Origin: Allodiplogaster sudhausi
Lineage: Eukaryota; Nematoda; Chromadorea; Rhabditida; Diplogasteridae
DNA: 64,000 nt
Reading direction: 5' to 3'
Assembly: GCA_945643635.1 (NCBI GenBank)
Contig: CALZFC010000021.1
Location: 2,616,501 to 2,680,500 of the forward strand
Each line of letters begins with the position of its first letter. The stretch's first letter is position 1. Below, piece after piece: positions 33,508-47,031 of the stretch. The notes beneath the pieces were generated by a model. The model searched no databases, was not told the DNA's origin, and saw nothing but the letters and a program-made list of their open reading frames with translations. Position numbers and translations under genes: made by a program.

Positions 33508-36500
33508 TTCATCCGTTCTCTCAACAAAGATTGTGCAGAATATCGGAACTCTGTGCAAAACTCTATTTCATTCACACATACATTGGCGTTCGCATAAAAA
33601 TAGCTCAACTTCTAAAAGTCTGAACGTGAAATCCGCTATCGAAGATTTGATTACTCGCCATGCCTTGGACGTTCGAGTTTCGATGGATTTTTCTAACTCT
33701 ACGAGCAAGGCACATTTTTCATTTGCTATTATCCTATCCTCTTTCCGTGAGCAGTCTGAGTCGTTTTCCTTTCGGATTTTTTTTTGGTTCTGCGTGACTT
33801 TGCATCCTTAGATCTGTCAACTTCCTCTCTTTAAGAATACTTGAAAACGAGATAAACTTGGCAAGCCTGAACGCGTTCTTACTGTGCTTCTTCTTGACTT
33901 GTTGGATGTGTTAACTCCTCCCTCCCTTTCCTCGCTATGCTCAGTTTCAGTGTAAGCTCTTTCCTCTCCGCTTGCCATCTCTCATTCATTCTCCGGATGC
34001 GCCTCCCCCTGAATCGGCCTATAAAGTGGCCAGACTTCGCTCCTCTCTGAGACAACCGCCTCTGTGGAGGGAAGTGGCAAATTAGCGCGTCGTTGACGTG
34101 AAAGGAGATGAACCGGTCGGGCGATGGGAGGAGAGAAGCCATGGAGAGAGGCGGACGGAGGGGACGCCGGTACACACGGAGAAGAAGAGAAGGGGCGCAG
34201 ATGGCACACACTAATTGTGGGACACCCAAGTTGTCAGAGGCACCGGAAACAGAAGATACCTCCCGGCTCTCGCCTCAGGCCTTTCCTCTCTTCACTTAAA
34301 TCTCGTACATCCCCTGTCCCCCATCAGCATCCGACTTGGAACGAGAGGCAAAAACATAAATCCTGGACCACATTTTCGCTCGTCCGGGCCATATTTAGGC
34401 GCCCGCCTTGTGGCGATGACAAGCCGCGCCCAGATATTTTAATAGCTTTATCCACATGCCGGCAGGCAGAGAGATACAAATTCGTCGCTCTTGCTGTGCA
34501 AATTCTCACTCGGGTAGTCCATCTCTAATCCCCAACTCTTCTCCGCTCCCACCATCTCTACTTTTCTTATCTGTCTTTCTGGCTCTCTTGCCCGTCGTAC
34601 TCTCTCTCTATCTCTAGTTCGCTCACTCTCATTACTCTTACTCTCTCTCTCTCTCTATCTTCTCGTACTGCCACAAAATATGCTGTAATCATGAGCAAGC
34701 AGAGCACTCCCCGAGTCGTAGCCGGCAGCGGGATTATCCTAAGAGTGTTCAGGGGCCACGCGAGGATTCCCAGCCGCCCCCTCTCGTGACTTGCTGCCCC
34801 GTTACTTCCATCAAGTTGGGCCATCCATCGAAATTATATTTCTAATAAACGACAAAAAGTCATATCATGGATCCAAGTTTTTGCATTTTTCTCCGAAAGA
34901 ACTTTTGAAGAAGAAAAATGTATATCTGCCAGAATCATCAAACACACTGGCCAGGAAGTATGTATGTGTAGAGAAAGAGCGCTCTTTGTACTCGAACAGC
35001 GGACCTCCTGGTCTTCTGGTGCATTCTCAAGAGCAAGAATGAAGGAAAGAGAAGCGTCGGTTATTCAGGCCCCCAATTGAACTCTAGTTCTCCTTTCTTT
35101 CTCTTTCTCTCCCTCCCTACTTTCTATTCTTTCCTCCATCTCTTGTACCTTATCCGTTTATCGTTTAGTTCTCTTTCACTATCTACCTCTCCCACATGTC
35201 CATTCTATTTTTTTCTCTCCAGCCTACTTTCACTTCACCTGTCGACCTCTTCGAAATAAATCCATTTCCGTGGCCTTTTCGCTGGCCGACCAAAAGGCGC
35301 CCCAAAATGCCTCGGCGAGAGGAGTTTATAATAGTTTACCTTTAATATATAGCTTTCAATTTCTCCTTGCCTCCGTCAGCTTGTCAATGCGGCTTCGTCG
35401 TCTTCCTTTGTCATGTGTCTGGGCATTTCTCTATTCATCTATTCATTGTTCTATTTCCGTACAATGTATGTATGTATCTACCAAAATCCGTATGCCGTCG
35501 GATTTACTACGCCCCCTTCGTCATCCATTTGTGAATGGGGCTCAACGAATTTACGTGGCTCACTAAAAAGCCCGTCTCTTCCTTCGCTGATAATTCCACA
35601 ATAAATACTTATCTATTTATATATGTTTTAACGAATATGTCATGCATCGCAATGTTCTTTTCGAATTGCATACCTATTTAAGAGAGATGTATATATCGAT
35701 CCAGAATTGTTTTATAGGGAAAGAGAGTTGACATGGAGGCAAATACATAGACTGAAATAAAGGATGTAAAAGGAAAGATGTATGGAGTAGAGCAGTTGTC
35801 GCCCCTCGTCTACTTGTGCATATGTCAGATGTACTTTTCCTCTTTTCTGTTTCTCCCCCTTCGTGTTACTCCTTCTTTCTTCTTCTTCTTTCCGGGCATA
35901 CTTTAGATATTAGCTAGATTATTGGGCTTATATGCCGCCTCGAGCATGTACGCGCAGGCGCAAGAAAGGCGGGATGACAGGTTGCACAAAGTGAAAATGG
36001 AGAGGAGCGAGATGAGAGATGTACTGTGAATAGTAGAGTCCAGACAAAGGGAGATAGACAGCAAAAGAAAGGGAGATATAGAATGTGAGAAGCAGAGGGA
36101 AAGAGAGAGGCGAGGCACAGAGAAAGAGAGGATAATTCATAGGCTACAGACCCACATGAAGTCGGGCTTGTTGTTGCTATTCGCAGAAAGCATCTACAAG
36201 AAATGTTATCATGTCAATGAGAGTGTCAGTCACATGTAGGACGGCATACGCAATTGTGGGAATTGTAGGCGATATCGGAATGTTTTGTGCAGAAGTCTCG
36301 TCTCGCATCTGGAGCACGCGATTTTTGGTTTCGTTTATATTTTAAATACACATCTTTTCTTTCTCTCTCTTTCTCACTGTCTCGCCTTCTCTGCCACTGC
36401 TTTCATTCTCTTTGTCTTCATCGTATTGTTTTCCCATCGTTCCCTCTTGCTTTGCATTCACAAAACATCTCTTTCTGCCGTAAGATATGCCATATTGCAG

Positions 36501-37315
36501 CCATATGAGTGAGAGAAATTGGCGTTTTGTTTTCCAACAGAAATTGAAATATACTCTCAGTCTTCAGGTATGAGACCCTCTTCAGAAAGTTTCTTTTTCG
36601 GTTTCTTTTTCTCTTATATTTCTGCCTTTAGCCATGCAACCCGGCCCATGTATCTGAACAAGTTATGAATTCCCGGCATGAAAAAAGCTAAGATTCTAAA
36701 TATGCAGCAGTCGCCCCCGACACATCGGCATTTCCATGTGAGAGTTGGGGATAATGATTTTCCGGGGTCGGCACGAAGTGAATAAGGGGGGGGGGGGTGG
36801 ATGTGGCACCTCATCTGCCATTCTTTCGACAGTAACAGTACCAAGCAAGATACAAATGCCAGGAGGAAGTTGTCTGGTCCTCAGAGTGCATAAAAACATT
36901 TATCTAGCCAAAAAACAATGCCTCTCCTTGTCTCTCTTTGATTTACTCCACTCCACTTTTACTCGCTTGAAGTTCCCACTCTTATATTATTATTTCCAGA
37001 CTGTACTTGTGTAGACTAAAGAAAGTTCGCGAGGCAATGTCTTTACATACTGGCGCGTTCTCCGTTAATGGCGATACATAAAAGGAGAAGCATAAGTGAA
37101 GAGAGTAGCGAGAGAAAAAGCAATAAACCAGCTAATTCTTCGTCTTCTTCTCCTGTAATAGGAGCACATATAACTCTGCCCCGCATGATCTCGAATGCTG
37201 AAAAATATTCGCCTGGCTCCGTCTTCTTTTTTACTTGCTTGAGCGTGTTCGCCTATGCGCGCATTTCTTCTTACTCGTGTTTCATTATCCATATCCAACG
37301 CCATCCACTTCGAGA

Positions 37316-37470
37316 GAAAGAGAGAGAGAGAGAGTCAGAGAGAGTGAGTGAGAGAGGGAGAGCAAGTGCGAGAGACTGAAGAGAGTGTGTATGATAGAGG
37401 GAGGGAGAGAGTGAGAGAGAGAGAGAGGGAGAGCGAGTGCGAAAGACTGAAGAGAGTGTGTGTGTGATAG
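37316..37470 (+). repeat. Tandem ~70 bp GA-rich minisatellite
   Basis: The block GAGAGAGAGGGAGAGCAAGTGCGAGAGACTGAAGAGAGTGTGT-like unit occurs twice (about 37350-37400 and 37420-37465), followed each time by GATAGAGGGAGGGAG. Confidence 0.65.
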
Positions 37471-40400
37471 AGGGAGGGAGCGAGTGACTTGGTCGCATTG
37501 CGAGAAAGTCGACTGGCACATCTAACATTAAATGAGATTATGATTTGGAAATTCGAGAGAGATTGAGCGATTTATTTGAAGAAAAAAAAACGAACACAAA
37601 TTCAAAAAGAATATACCTACTTGCAAATTAGTACCTTTTCCACCCGAGGTGATGTAGACCGAAGAAGAAGGAATGATGTCATCTCTCGTTCCTGGCTACA
37701 AACACACTTTTTGCTCTCTCACATTAGAACATTAAATTATTATAGGCTTCTCCCGTAAGCGATTTGATGATCGAGCTGGGGGCTCTTCTTGGAACCTAAA
37801 CACAAACAAATATCAGTGAAAGAATAAATAAGCTCTCTCAACTGCATTAGTGCAAGAAATTATATGGGAACCTCGGCTCTAAACATTTAAGAGCTGTCAA
37901 CAGATCATATGGATTTTCAGAGATAAAAACAGAGAATATCTTGTTGACTCGCCATGCACTAATCTTTTGCGCCAAAGGTGCGACTTTATTGCGTTCTTCT
38001 TTATCGTAAACGTTTCGGCGAATCTTACATTAATACAAGGTATTATTGTTATGAATGATCTGATATCATCTGGTCTTTCTTGTGATTGGCTCATTTCAAA
38101 CATACACTTTTGCTTTGAGGAAGGTCCGAAGCAGTTGAGAAGCTGGCTGAGGACAGGGAACAGAAATAGCTGAACCCCCTCCCCTCATCCTTACGACGAA
38201 CATACTTTTCTGTGCATCCTTTCTTAATGCCTTGCTCGAGAATTGCCACTCCTAGTGTGAGACCGTCCTGAAGGACAGCGGGATATTCATAGACAGGGAA
38301 CAGGATCACGATATAACTCAACATAGGGGGGCATAGCACGAATGAGAGAGAGAGGGTGAAGGAGAGAAGCAGACAGGTAAAGAAAAGCAAGAGATAGAGT
38401 GAGTGAGAGAGCAAGATAGAAAGATATAGTGAGAGATATACATGGAGAGCAACGTTCCTGGAAACGAGTCTGAACCCTAGAGTCCGAACATGCAAGTTGA
38501 CTGTCGTTCCAATTCTGCCGCAGTCTTCCGTGTCACTTCTTGAGTTCTCACACTCCTTCTCTTCCGATCTCCCACACTACAGAGAAAGAGAAAGGAAGAA
38601 AGAGCGAGAGAACGAGAGAGAGAAAGAGAGAGAGAGAGAGCGAGAAAGAAGTGAAGAGAGGGGGAGAAAGGAAAGGGAGAAAGAGAGAGGGGATAGAGAA
38701 CAAGAGAATGAAAGCATGGTTAAACTCTATGTCTGTCTCACTCTCTTTATCCATACTTTCTTTGTATTCCAGATCCTAAATTATCTATTTTTTCTAAATT
38801 CCTTGCTGACTCTGACATAGCCTCTATTTTTCTCTATTTCTCCCATTATTCGCTTCCCATTCTTTGCTCTCTATCTGTCATCTCTCGCTCTTCTCTCGTA
38901 TCTTTCTTCTCTCTTCAACTCTCGCTCATCTCTCATAATTATCATCATTCTCTCTCTGTCTGTCTGTCTGTCTCTCCCTTTCTCCTGCTTCCTCTCATGA
39001 CTGAATTGTCGCTGGCCGTTCATCTCTCTTGAGCCACTCGTCACTTCTCCGCCGTTTCTTCTCCCTTTCATATCTAACTCAATCTTCGTGTTGGATTCAT
39101 TCCTCGGCTGCGCTTTCCCGACGGAAAGTCATCGTATTCCATTTGCCATCAGCCAAGTCGCACTCTGATTGTGAGTGCCTTTTTTATATCCCTCTCCCTC
39201 TCAATCTCCCCCCTCCCTCTCTCTCACTCTCACTCTCTTTCCCTCTTTGCCTCTCTCTTCTCGCAGCTTTTGATAAGTTCTTCTGTCTTTTATGTTGCCT
39301 GGAGCTTTCTTTTAATACCATTTTTTTTAATATTTACAAACTCTTAATCCTATTCGCTCATATTTCCTTCCATTTGGAATTCTTGAACACCTTTTCGCAT
39401 TTTTATTCAAGTACTTGATGGCCCATCTATGTTAGTTTAGTGAACGCAGCAAAGCTCGAAACTCCTACCGGATCAGCATTGCTTGAATATGTATATTCGT
39501 CTAAAATTTATTATATAATAGCGACAACGAATTTCTTCTTGTCCACTTTCGCTTAACAAGGACCTTACATTGCTGAACCATGACATAATCATGTTTTCCA
39601 TCTAAAAAAATAATTTGAGCAGAATAATAAATGATAAAATCAAAGCGACACTCGCGCGAGATTGAATTATGCTTTTTTGAGCGAGAAAATTCATTGTCCT
39701 TCATCGTACGAAAACAATAGAAATAAGTCGAAAAGTCGCACTTTATCGATGCTGAAGTTGACATCCAATTGACATGTTCAGCAGAGATTTCTTCTATGTA
39801 TAGAAGAGATGTGTCGGTCAGAATTCCACTTTCAAGCCCCGAGGTCGTTGTAATCAGCCCTTTTATAGATCATTTCTTCTTTATTACCATTTGCCAGAAC
39901 ATGAGGGCATTCGCAAGTATGTTAGGGACTTTTCATCATCTTCTTTTTTACGGCATGTCATTGTCCTCTCGACAATGAGGGGGACAATATGTAGCAGGAA
40001 TGACATGGACTGAATTCAAGTGTTCAGATGGGCTGATACGCAGGCAGAAGAAGAAGATCTCTTGCAGCCGTTTGTGCAGTCATCTCGCAGATTATGGAAG
40101 ATGCTGGGGAAGTGATCTGATTGGCAGAGATGTAGATGGGTTTGTGAGAGAGTAGTGAAAGAGTGAGAACGAGAGAGTCTGAGAGAAAGAGAGGAGAGGG
40201 GGGAAGATGGACAGAGAGAAAACGAGAGTAGAAAAGAAAAAGAAAGAAATAGAGAGATGGGAGAAGGTCACCGGCTACTAATCCCGGTGATAACGTCTTC
40301 CGGTCCTCTGCCATCTCTCTGCTCTTCCCCCCCCCCCTTCCCCCGTAGAAAAAACGCATGCAGGTGCATGCGCGTTCGGCATGAATCTCGTTATAATCGC

Positions 40401-43400
40401 CGGAGGGGGCAATGGCCATAATCTGCTCTTGGGGCGCTTCCCTCACATCCTTATTTCTCGCTCCCTTGTTCGCTCTCTCCGCTTCCCTTCTTTCTTTCTT
40501 CCTCTCTCTCTCTTACTCTAGCAATCAATCTATATCACCCTCTCAATTTTTCCCTTCTCTCTGCAAAGACTGATTTACTTCCCCCCCCTTTGCTTCTCCT
40601 CTTCCACTACTTACACGCACGTTTGCTCTCTTGACACACACATTTGCTCGTCTTGTCAGTTACGAACTTCCTTTTCCTGCTTCTCTTCCGCTACCTTAGT
40701 CCGGCTATATCTCTCTCTTAACGTCTCTATACTTTGTTTCAACCTATCTTTCTTTCTCTCTCTCTCTCTATCTCTCTCAACCTCTCCCTAGTTCCACTTC
40801 TCCTCCTCGTCCTCTGAACGTGTATGTCGTCGTGCCTGCTGCCGTCGTTGCTATCAGGCTCACTTCCATTTGTGGCCTGTCATGGTGAAGAGTGCCCCAT
40901 GTGCAGCATTCATCGAGACTAAGAGTCTAAGAGTCTCTCACTCAATCCCTCCCTCCCCCCACACTTCCAGTAGCACTCTGCTCCTTCACAAACAAATATT
41001 CTTGCCGCACTCACTCAAGAAAGGCTCCATCAAATCCTCTTATCAACATTACTTGATAATGTATTTTTATTCCTTTAATTCCTTGAGAACTCTCTCAGTT
41101 TTGCACAATTTTAACTTCACTCCAAAAAAGTGGGAACAAATTTTGTATGGGAAATACACCACCAAAAATATGTTGTGAGAGCAGAAGCCCAAGAAGCTGG
41201 CTTCTCTATGCACTACTCTCAGAGTATTCTACTATTTTGTTCATTGCTCAGCTTTTTCTAAGCAAATGAAAGAATTGGTGAATGTTCAGGAAGTCGGGTT
41301 CGCCAAGGAAAACCATATTTGAACTGCCCTTCTAATTAAAATGCATACGCTATGTTTTAGAAATATAAAAAATGGACTCTTGCTTAGATGACAATGTCCT
41401 ACCGCATTTGTAATATAGATATGTAAATTTCATAATAAGCATGTCGCACATGTATATTTCTGACGGCTATATATGCATGTATTGTACACATACATGTTTT
41501 ATACATGAAATCTAGCATGTGAAAGGGCTTCCTAAATTGCATTCTACTTTAGCTTGCACTTCATTCTTGCCCTCTCTCTCACCCGGTTCTTAGATGTCCA
41601 AAATCGTTGCAGCGTGCTACGTAGCCATGGCGGCTCAGATGCAAGATGGCTCGGAATTCTGATTTTGCCTCGGCGTTGCCTAGAATTTCCAAGTCAGAAA
41701 TACGTTCATCGTCGAGATCTCAGGCTTGAACCTGGAGAAGGAGGTGGCACCAAGAATGTTTCTTTCTCTGTATTCCAAGCTCTGGCCGATTCGCGGAAAA
41801 GGTGAGAAAGAGAGGGAGAGAACGGTGTATGAAACGGAAGGTGGAAAGGGAGAGCGGAAGGGCCCCTCTTCCCCCCTCCAGAGACACCTTTGCTCCTACA
41901 CTTTCTTCCCTTACTCCCTGTCCATGTCCAATTGGGCATTCCCCTGTTTGCTGTCCATGCTTCCTTCATGTTTTCGCCACGCACTCTGTTAGCAGCAGTG
42001 TAATTGTTTCCAGCAACAATTTTCTTGTCTTTTTCACATGCATATATTTATTTCTCGACGTCCACACTGCAAAGATTTTCGGCCCTGATAATTCGCTGTT
42101 TTCTTCTTGAATGTTCTTCTTTTAATCTACACTTCTCAATCACTCTTTATCTTTTGCTTCTCCTTCTTTTATCAGTTCTCGCGTTAGATTTTTACTTTCT
42201 TTCTTTTCAAGCACAACTTAACAAGTAGCTTAACTTGTTTCCTTGAATGCTTTTGTCATATACGGTAGATATTTCCGAATTACTTTTTATATTATAATAT
42301 TTTTCTCTAGTATTATTTCTTGTTAAAAAAGCAAATAAACGCTCGCATGCGCCCTATGTGATTCTTGCTTTTCAAAAATAATTGCATCATTTTGTTGATC
42401 AGCGTAAAGAGAAAGAGAGGAATCGCCAGCGCCGACCGCGAATAAGCACGCTTAGGGACAGCAATTAGCGTTTGGATGGGACGGCGTGTAAGGCGAGAGG
42501 ATTTGCTCCTTTCCTTTCTTTCCTTTCTTCTCTAGCTTCTCTATGCCATTCCTACACTATATCTTCTATTATCTCTCTGCCTCTCCACTTTCGCTAACCG
42601 CTATCGTACCCCATTTAGGCAAAGCTCGCAGCCTTCTTGTACACTAAATCGCTGCTTGTCAGGCACTTCGAAGTTGCCTCTGCCCATTTCCTCGTTCCCC
42701 AGTCACAGTAGCCAGACCGTCGATCGTGACGGCAGGGATATTCAGAGATTACACCCCCACCCCCTTTTGCCTTCGTCGGCCACTCCTACACCGACTTCTA
42801 AGCTATTCTTCTTCATTCACATCTAACCATAAGCCGTGACAAGCCTTTGCCCCACCAGACAAGCTAATCCTAAGAACCAGTTAAAAAGTTCTAAACGCTT
42901 ACTTGCAGCCGTAATACCGGATGCTTGCTGCTACTCTCACCACAGTACAGAGATGAAATGTGAAGCCCCCCCCTCCGATCTTCGAAAAAATAAAAAAAAA
43001 AATAATAAAAACACTGTTCTTGCTACAAATTGCATACTTGCTCTCGAACTTTTATGCATTGTGAAGATCCTAAATTCCCATTCCTCTTAATGTTCTATTG
43101 TGTACACACAGTAATTGTGAGAAAGACAAAGACAATGCAGATCTTCCCAGTAGTAACATACATAAATACATACATACATGTGTCTTGAATTGATACTTAA
43201 GAACAAACTCTTAAGTAGTCAAAGCACAAGAATTTTACTTTTTCAAACGATATTAACGCATTTGTGTCATTTAAGCGTGAAACTTCTTCTAAAAGTTTTG
43301 ATAAATAGTTTTAATGGCAATGAGAGATAAGATACGTTGAGAGAGAGATAGTGAGAGAGAGAGAGTGTAAGAGAAAAAGAGAAATATCTTGGCAGAATTT

Positions 43401-45322
43401 ACAGATATTGAGTGTGAGGTCATGTCATAAGTCTTCTTTATGCGATTCGCCCTGCAACATTTGTCCCGCTACACAAAAATATTTATATAAGTACTTTTAT
43501 CTCTCGTGCTTATATGCACTTTATCGACATTGAAGATGCTTCCGCATTTTGCACTTAATATTTCTACAAACACCGCAAATTCATTTCATGTATATTTATA
43601 TTAGATGTTTCATTAAAAAAATTTAGTTCTTTTTAATTTTTGAAACGAAGCCCAACTGTTCTTCATGAGCATACCTGAAGCATGAGGAGCATTTAGAGAT
43701 TGAAGATCGCGTTTCTCCCCGCAGTGGGTGTGGATCCCCACGTTCCAAATGTCCAGAATTCATCACGCCAGGGAAAGGTCCAATATGGAACCTCGTCCAC
43801 ACACTTCGTGCACTTGAGATGCTCTCTCACGCTTCCAAGTCCTCTTCCTCTTCTCTCTCTCTCTCCCTCTCTCTCTCACTCTCTCTATCTCTCCAACCCT
43901 CTTTACTCCTAATCTTTTATTCCCCCTCTTTCGTCACCTTTTTCCATACAAGTTGATCCTTATTTTAGACACCAGGGAATGAATGCATTTTGGAAAACAC
44001 TCGAGATGAGCGCTTGCGGGGTGGACAGCCCTTCGGCACCTCACTGAAGAGTGTGGAAAGTGAGGGAGAAACAGAGAAATTCTGAAAAGAAAGAGCGAGA
44101 AGGGGAGAGAAAAAGATAGAAAAGAGAAACAGAGAAGGAGAGAGAGAGAAGCGAGTACACGTTTTTGGGGAAAAGCTGTCAGAAGTGTGGCGACTCTTGT
44201 TATGGCGAAAAGGGCGAATTCCTCAGCATCCCTCGTGTGCCCACCTGGACGGACACTGCATGGGCTTGTAAGCGAATTACACGCCCGGCAATTGGCTCTG
44301 GCTGTCGTGGCTTCCTTGGCATATTCTCAGGATAAGCCGTTGTTTTCTTCGCTCTTTGACTTCTAGCACGTTTGCCTCTCTCTCAACCTCTCCCTCTCTC
44401 TCCCTCTCTCTCTATCTGTTCATCACCTCTCTCTCTTTCTGTCTCTCTCTCTCTCTCCATCCCGAACTGGTCTGCACTCTGCAGACCAGCTCTACTGCAA
44501 GCCGTATCCTGTTGACTGACGAATTTTCTGACAGCGATTTTTCGCTTATGATCATAAGACGCAGTGAAGGGGCGCTCTAGAATTGTCTTCAGCTTTCCGT
44601 CGGGCGCATCATTTAGCAATCATGTGTGTGCACGTGTTCAGACACGGCGAAGAGGTCAGAGGATAACGACGACCCCTCACCCCCCCCCTCTCATGCCCAT
44701 ACTTCATCTCTCAGCTTCATCCTCCCCTATCCCCCACTCATCTTCATGCCTGCCTCGGGCAGGCCTCATTCCAGACCCCTCCTCTCCTCTCATCCTCCCT
44801 TTCCCTCCAACATCTGACTCTCCCTTCCTCTCGCCACCGCTGCGCCTTTTACTCGCCGTACTTTCAACCATGTCACTCTTGCTCAATCTCAACAGAATAC
44901 GTGAGTGCGGTGAAGATAGAAGAGAAGAAAAAAGGAGGCGAAAATGACAGTAGCGATAAATATGTATTTTCTTTTCTGTGACATTTCCGTGCCAGCTTGT
45001 TTACGTATGCGATGTGCTGTTTTCGATATCTTAGATTTTCACCTGTCTGATTCTATTTCGACTTCTCAAATCGGCCGTCTTTGTCTTTTTGTACTCACTT
45101 TCTTTTCCCTCTCGCTTATTTTCGCGCATTTTTTGCATTCTTTTTGTCTAAGTGTACTTCTTTCCTTCCTTGCTTCTTTTGTTCTCTCTATTTTCCCATG
45201 GTTCGTATGCGTGACCGAACTCGACTCTCAACCTTTCAAACCAATTTGGCTTCCATAAATGTGCTACATTTTCCTGCTCCCTTCTTCATGCAGACTCTCT
45301 TTCTCCGCTGGATGGCGATGTC

Positions 45323-46986
45323 ATGAACACGGTCGAAGAAGCGAACACTCTCTTTCAGGCGAGCTCGCTTCTCTTTTTTTTGCCGATTTAAAATTTAATC
45401 TTTATACACTTCCAATGTACTTGTTCAACTGTCTCTTCTGCTTTTCAGATCTTCAAAGGCTCGGCGCTCTTTCTGCTCGTAATTTGGACGGTCTTCGCGA
45501 ATTCACTCGTCTTCATTGTACTCTATAAGAATCCACGCCTTCAGACAGTGCCAAATTTGCTGGTGTCTATTTATTTTTACAATTAGTATTCCAAAAGGAA
45601 CCTTGTAAAGATTTTACATTAATATAAAAAAGTATTATATATTGATTGGTAATCATAAATATAATGGATTGGAACCAGGTGGGCAACCTGGCCTTCAGCG
45701 ACCTCTGTCTCGGCCTGATCGTCCTGCCGCTCTCCTCGGTTTACGCCATCGCCGGAGAATGGATCTTCAACGGGTCGCTCTGCGAAATCTTCGTGTCGGG
45801 TGAGAGGAGTAAAGAGAAGGCTTATTAATAGCCGCACGTGCTTATCTCCTTACTTCTCTTCAAACATCCTCCCTCTCTTTTCTTTCTCGCTCTTTCCTTT
45901 TCTCTTTCAATCAAACCTTCACTCCCTCTTTCGCTTTTTCACTCACTCTCTCGCTTCGTCTGTTCATCTTCTTGTTCTCATAATACACAAGCAAAGTTGG
46001 AATGGGAGATGAGCTCAGTTATAAAGACAAACATAATCCGAGGCGTGCGTACCTCATCGGCTTGCATTGTATGGCAAGGACGGCTAGCTGCTCGTCTTCA
46101 CGGGTAGAATGAGTTCTGAGTAGGGGAGAAAGAGTGAGAGGGAGTGGAGAAAAGAAAGAGAAAGAGACAGGTGGAGAGAGAAAAGAGTGGTGAGAGAAAA
46201 GGGATATGTAGATTGGAAAATAGAAAAAAAGGACAGAGGCGTTTCCGCAGGTAGAGGCATAATCACAAAGTTCTCAGTCCACTCGGTATGTTAGCAGTGA
46301 TATGATGATGATACTGAGTCCAAAAGCAGCGACTACAAAGTAATCTTCCACCTTTTATGGCTTCTTGGATCCTTCGGGTCGGGTTAACGGGCTTTCACTG
46401 CGTAGTTTCGGAAATAACCCTCGTTCTCCAATGCGCAAGTGCATATCATATCAACATATAACATAGAGAGAGATATAGAGAAAGAAGGAAGGAAGTGGAT
46501 ATCTCAGAGCACACCCGGAATAGATGAAGATTATCATGGAAAAGTCAGATGCAAAGATGGCTCGTTTTAGTCTAATGGGATTAGAATCTGCAGGGATTCG
46601 ACGAACTTCAATACAGTTGCTATTTGGAGGAAGAAAATATAAAAATAAACTCTTCAAATTTTAGGGAAAGAGCTTTAAAAAGGCGAAATACTAATTAAGA
46701 GCATTGGAATATTTAATATAATAGATTAAAAGAATATCCATTATATCAATTTATTGATTGATTGCATCGTCCTTCTTACACTTCTTCATTACAGCGGATA
46801 TTCTGTGCTCGACAGCGTCGATTTGGAATCTGTCGATCGTGGGCCTGGACAGGTACTGGGCGATCACGAGTCCGGTGGCGTACATGAGCAAGCGGAACAA
46901 GCGGACGGCCGGCATCATGATCCTCTCCGTCTGGCTGTCCTCCGCACTCATCTCGCTCGCGCCGCTCCTCGGCTGGAAGCAGGTAT

Positions 46987-47031
<45 letters not shown>

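Larger units (their letters stand above)
32232..45322. other. Long gene-poor region of simple repeats
   Basis: About 13 kb with no exon I can support. It is dominated by (GA)n/(CT)n tracts (for example 32460-32610, 37316-37430, 38340-38430, 38590-38700, 39200-39260, 43850-43890, 44385-44460) and pyrimidine-rich sequence that creates many Ser/Leu-rich or Arg/Glu-rich open frames. It holds a perfect hairpin at 33419-33507. It probably includes the upstream region of the amine receptor gene. Confidence 0.55.

Noticed and set aside
37316..37470. CRISPR-like direct repeats
   Set aside because: Two GA-rich minisatellite units in a eukaryotic context; no regular spacers.
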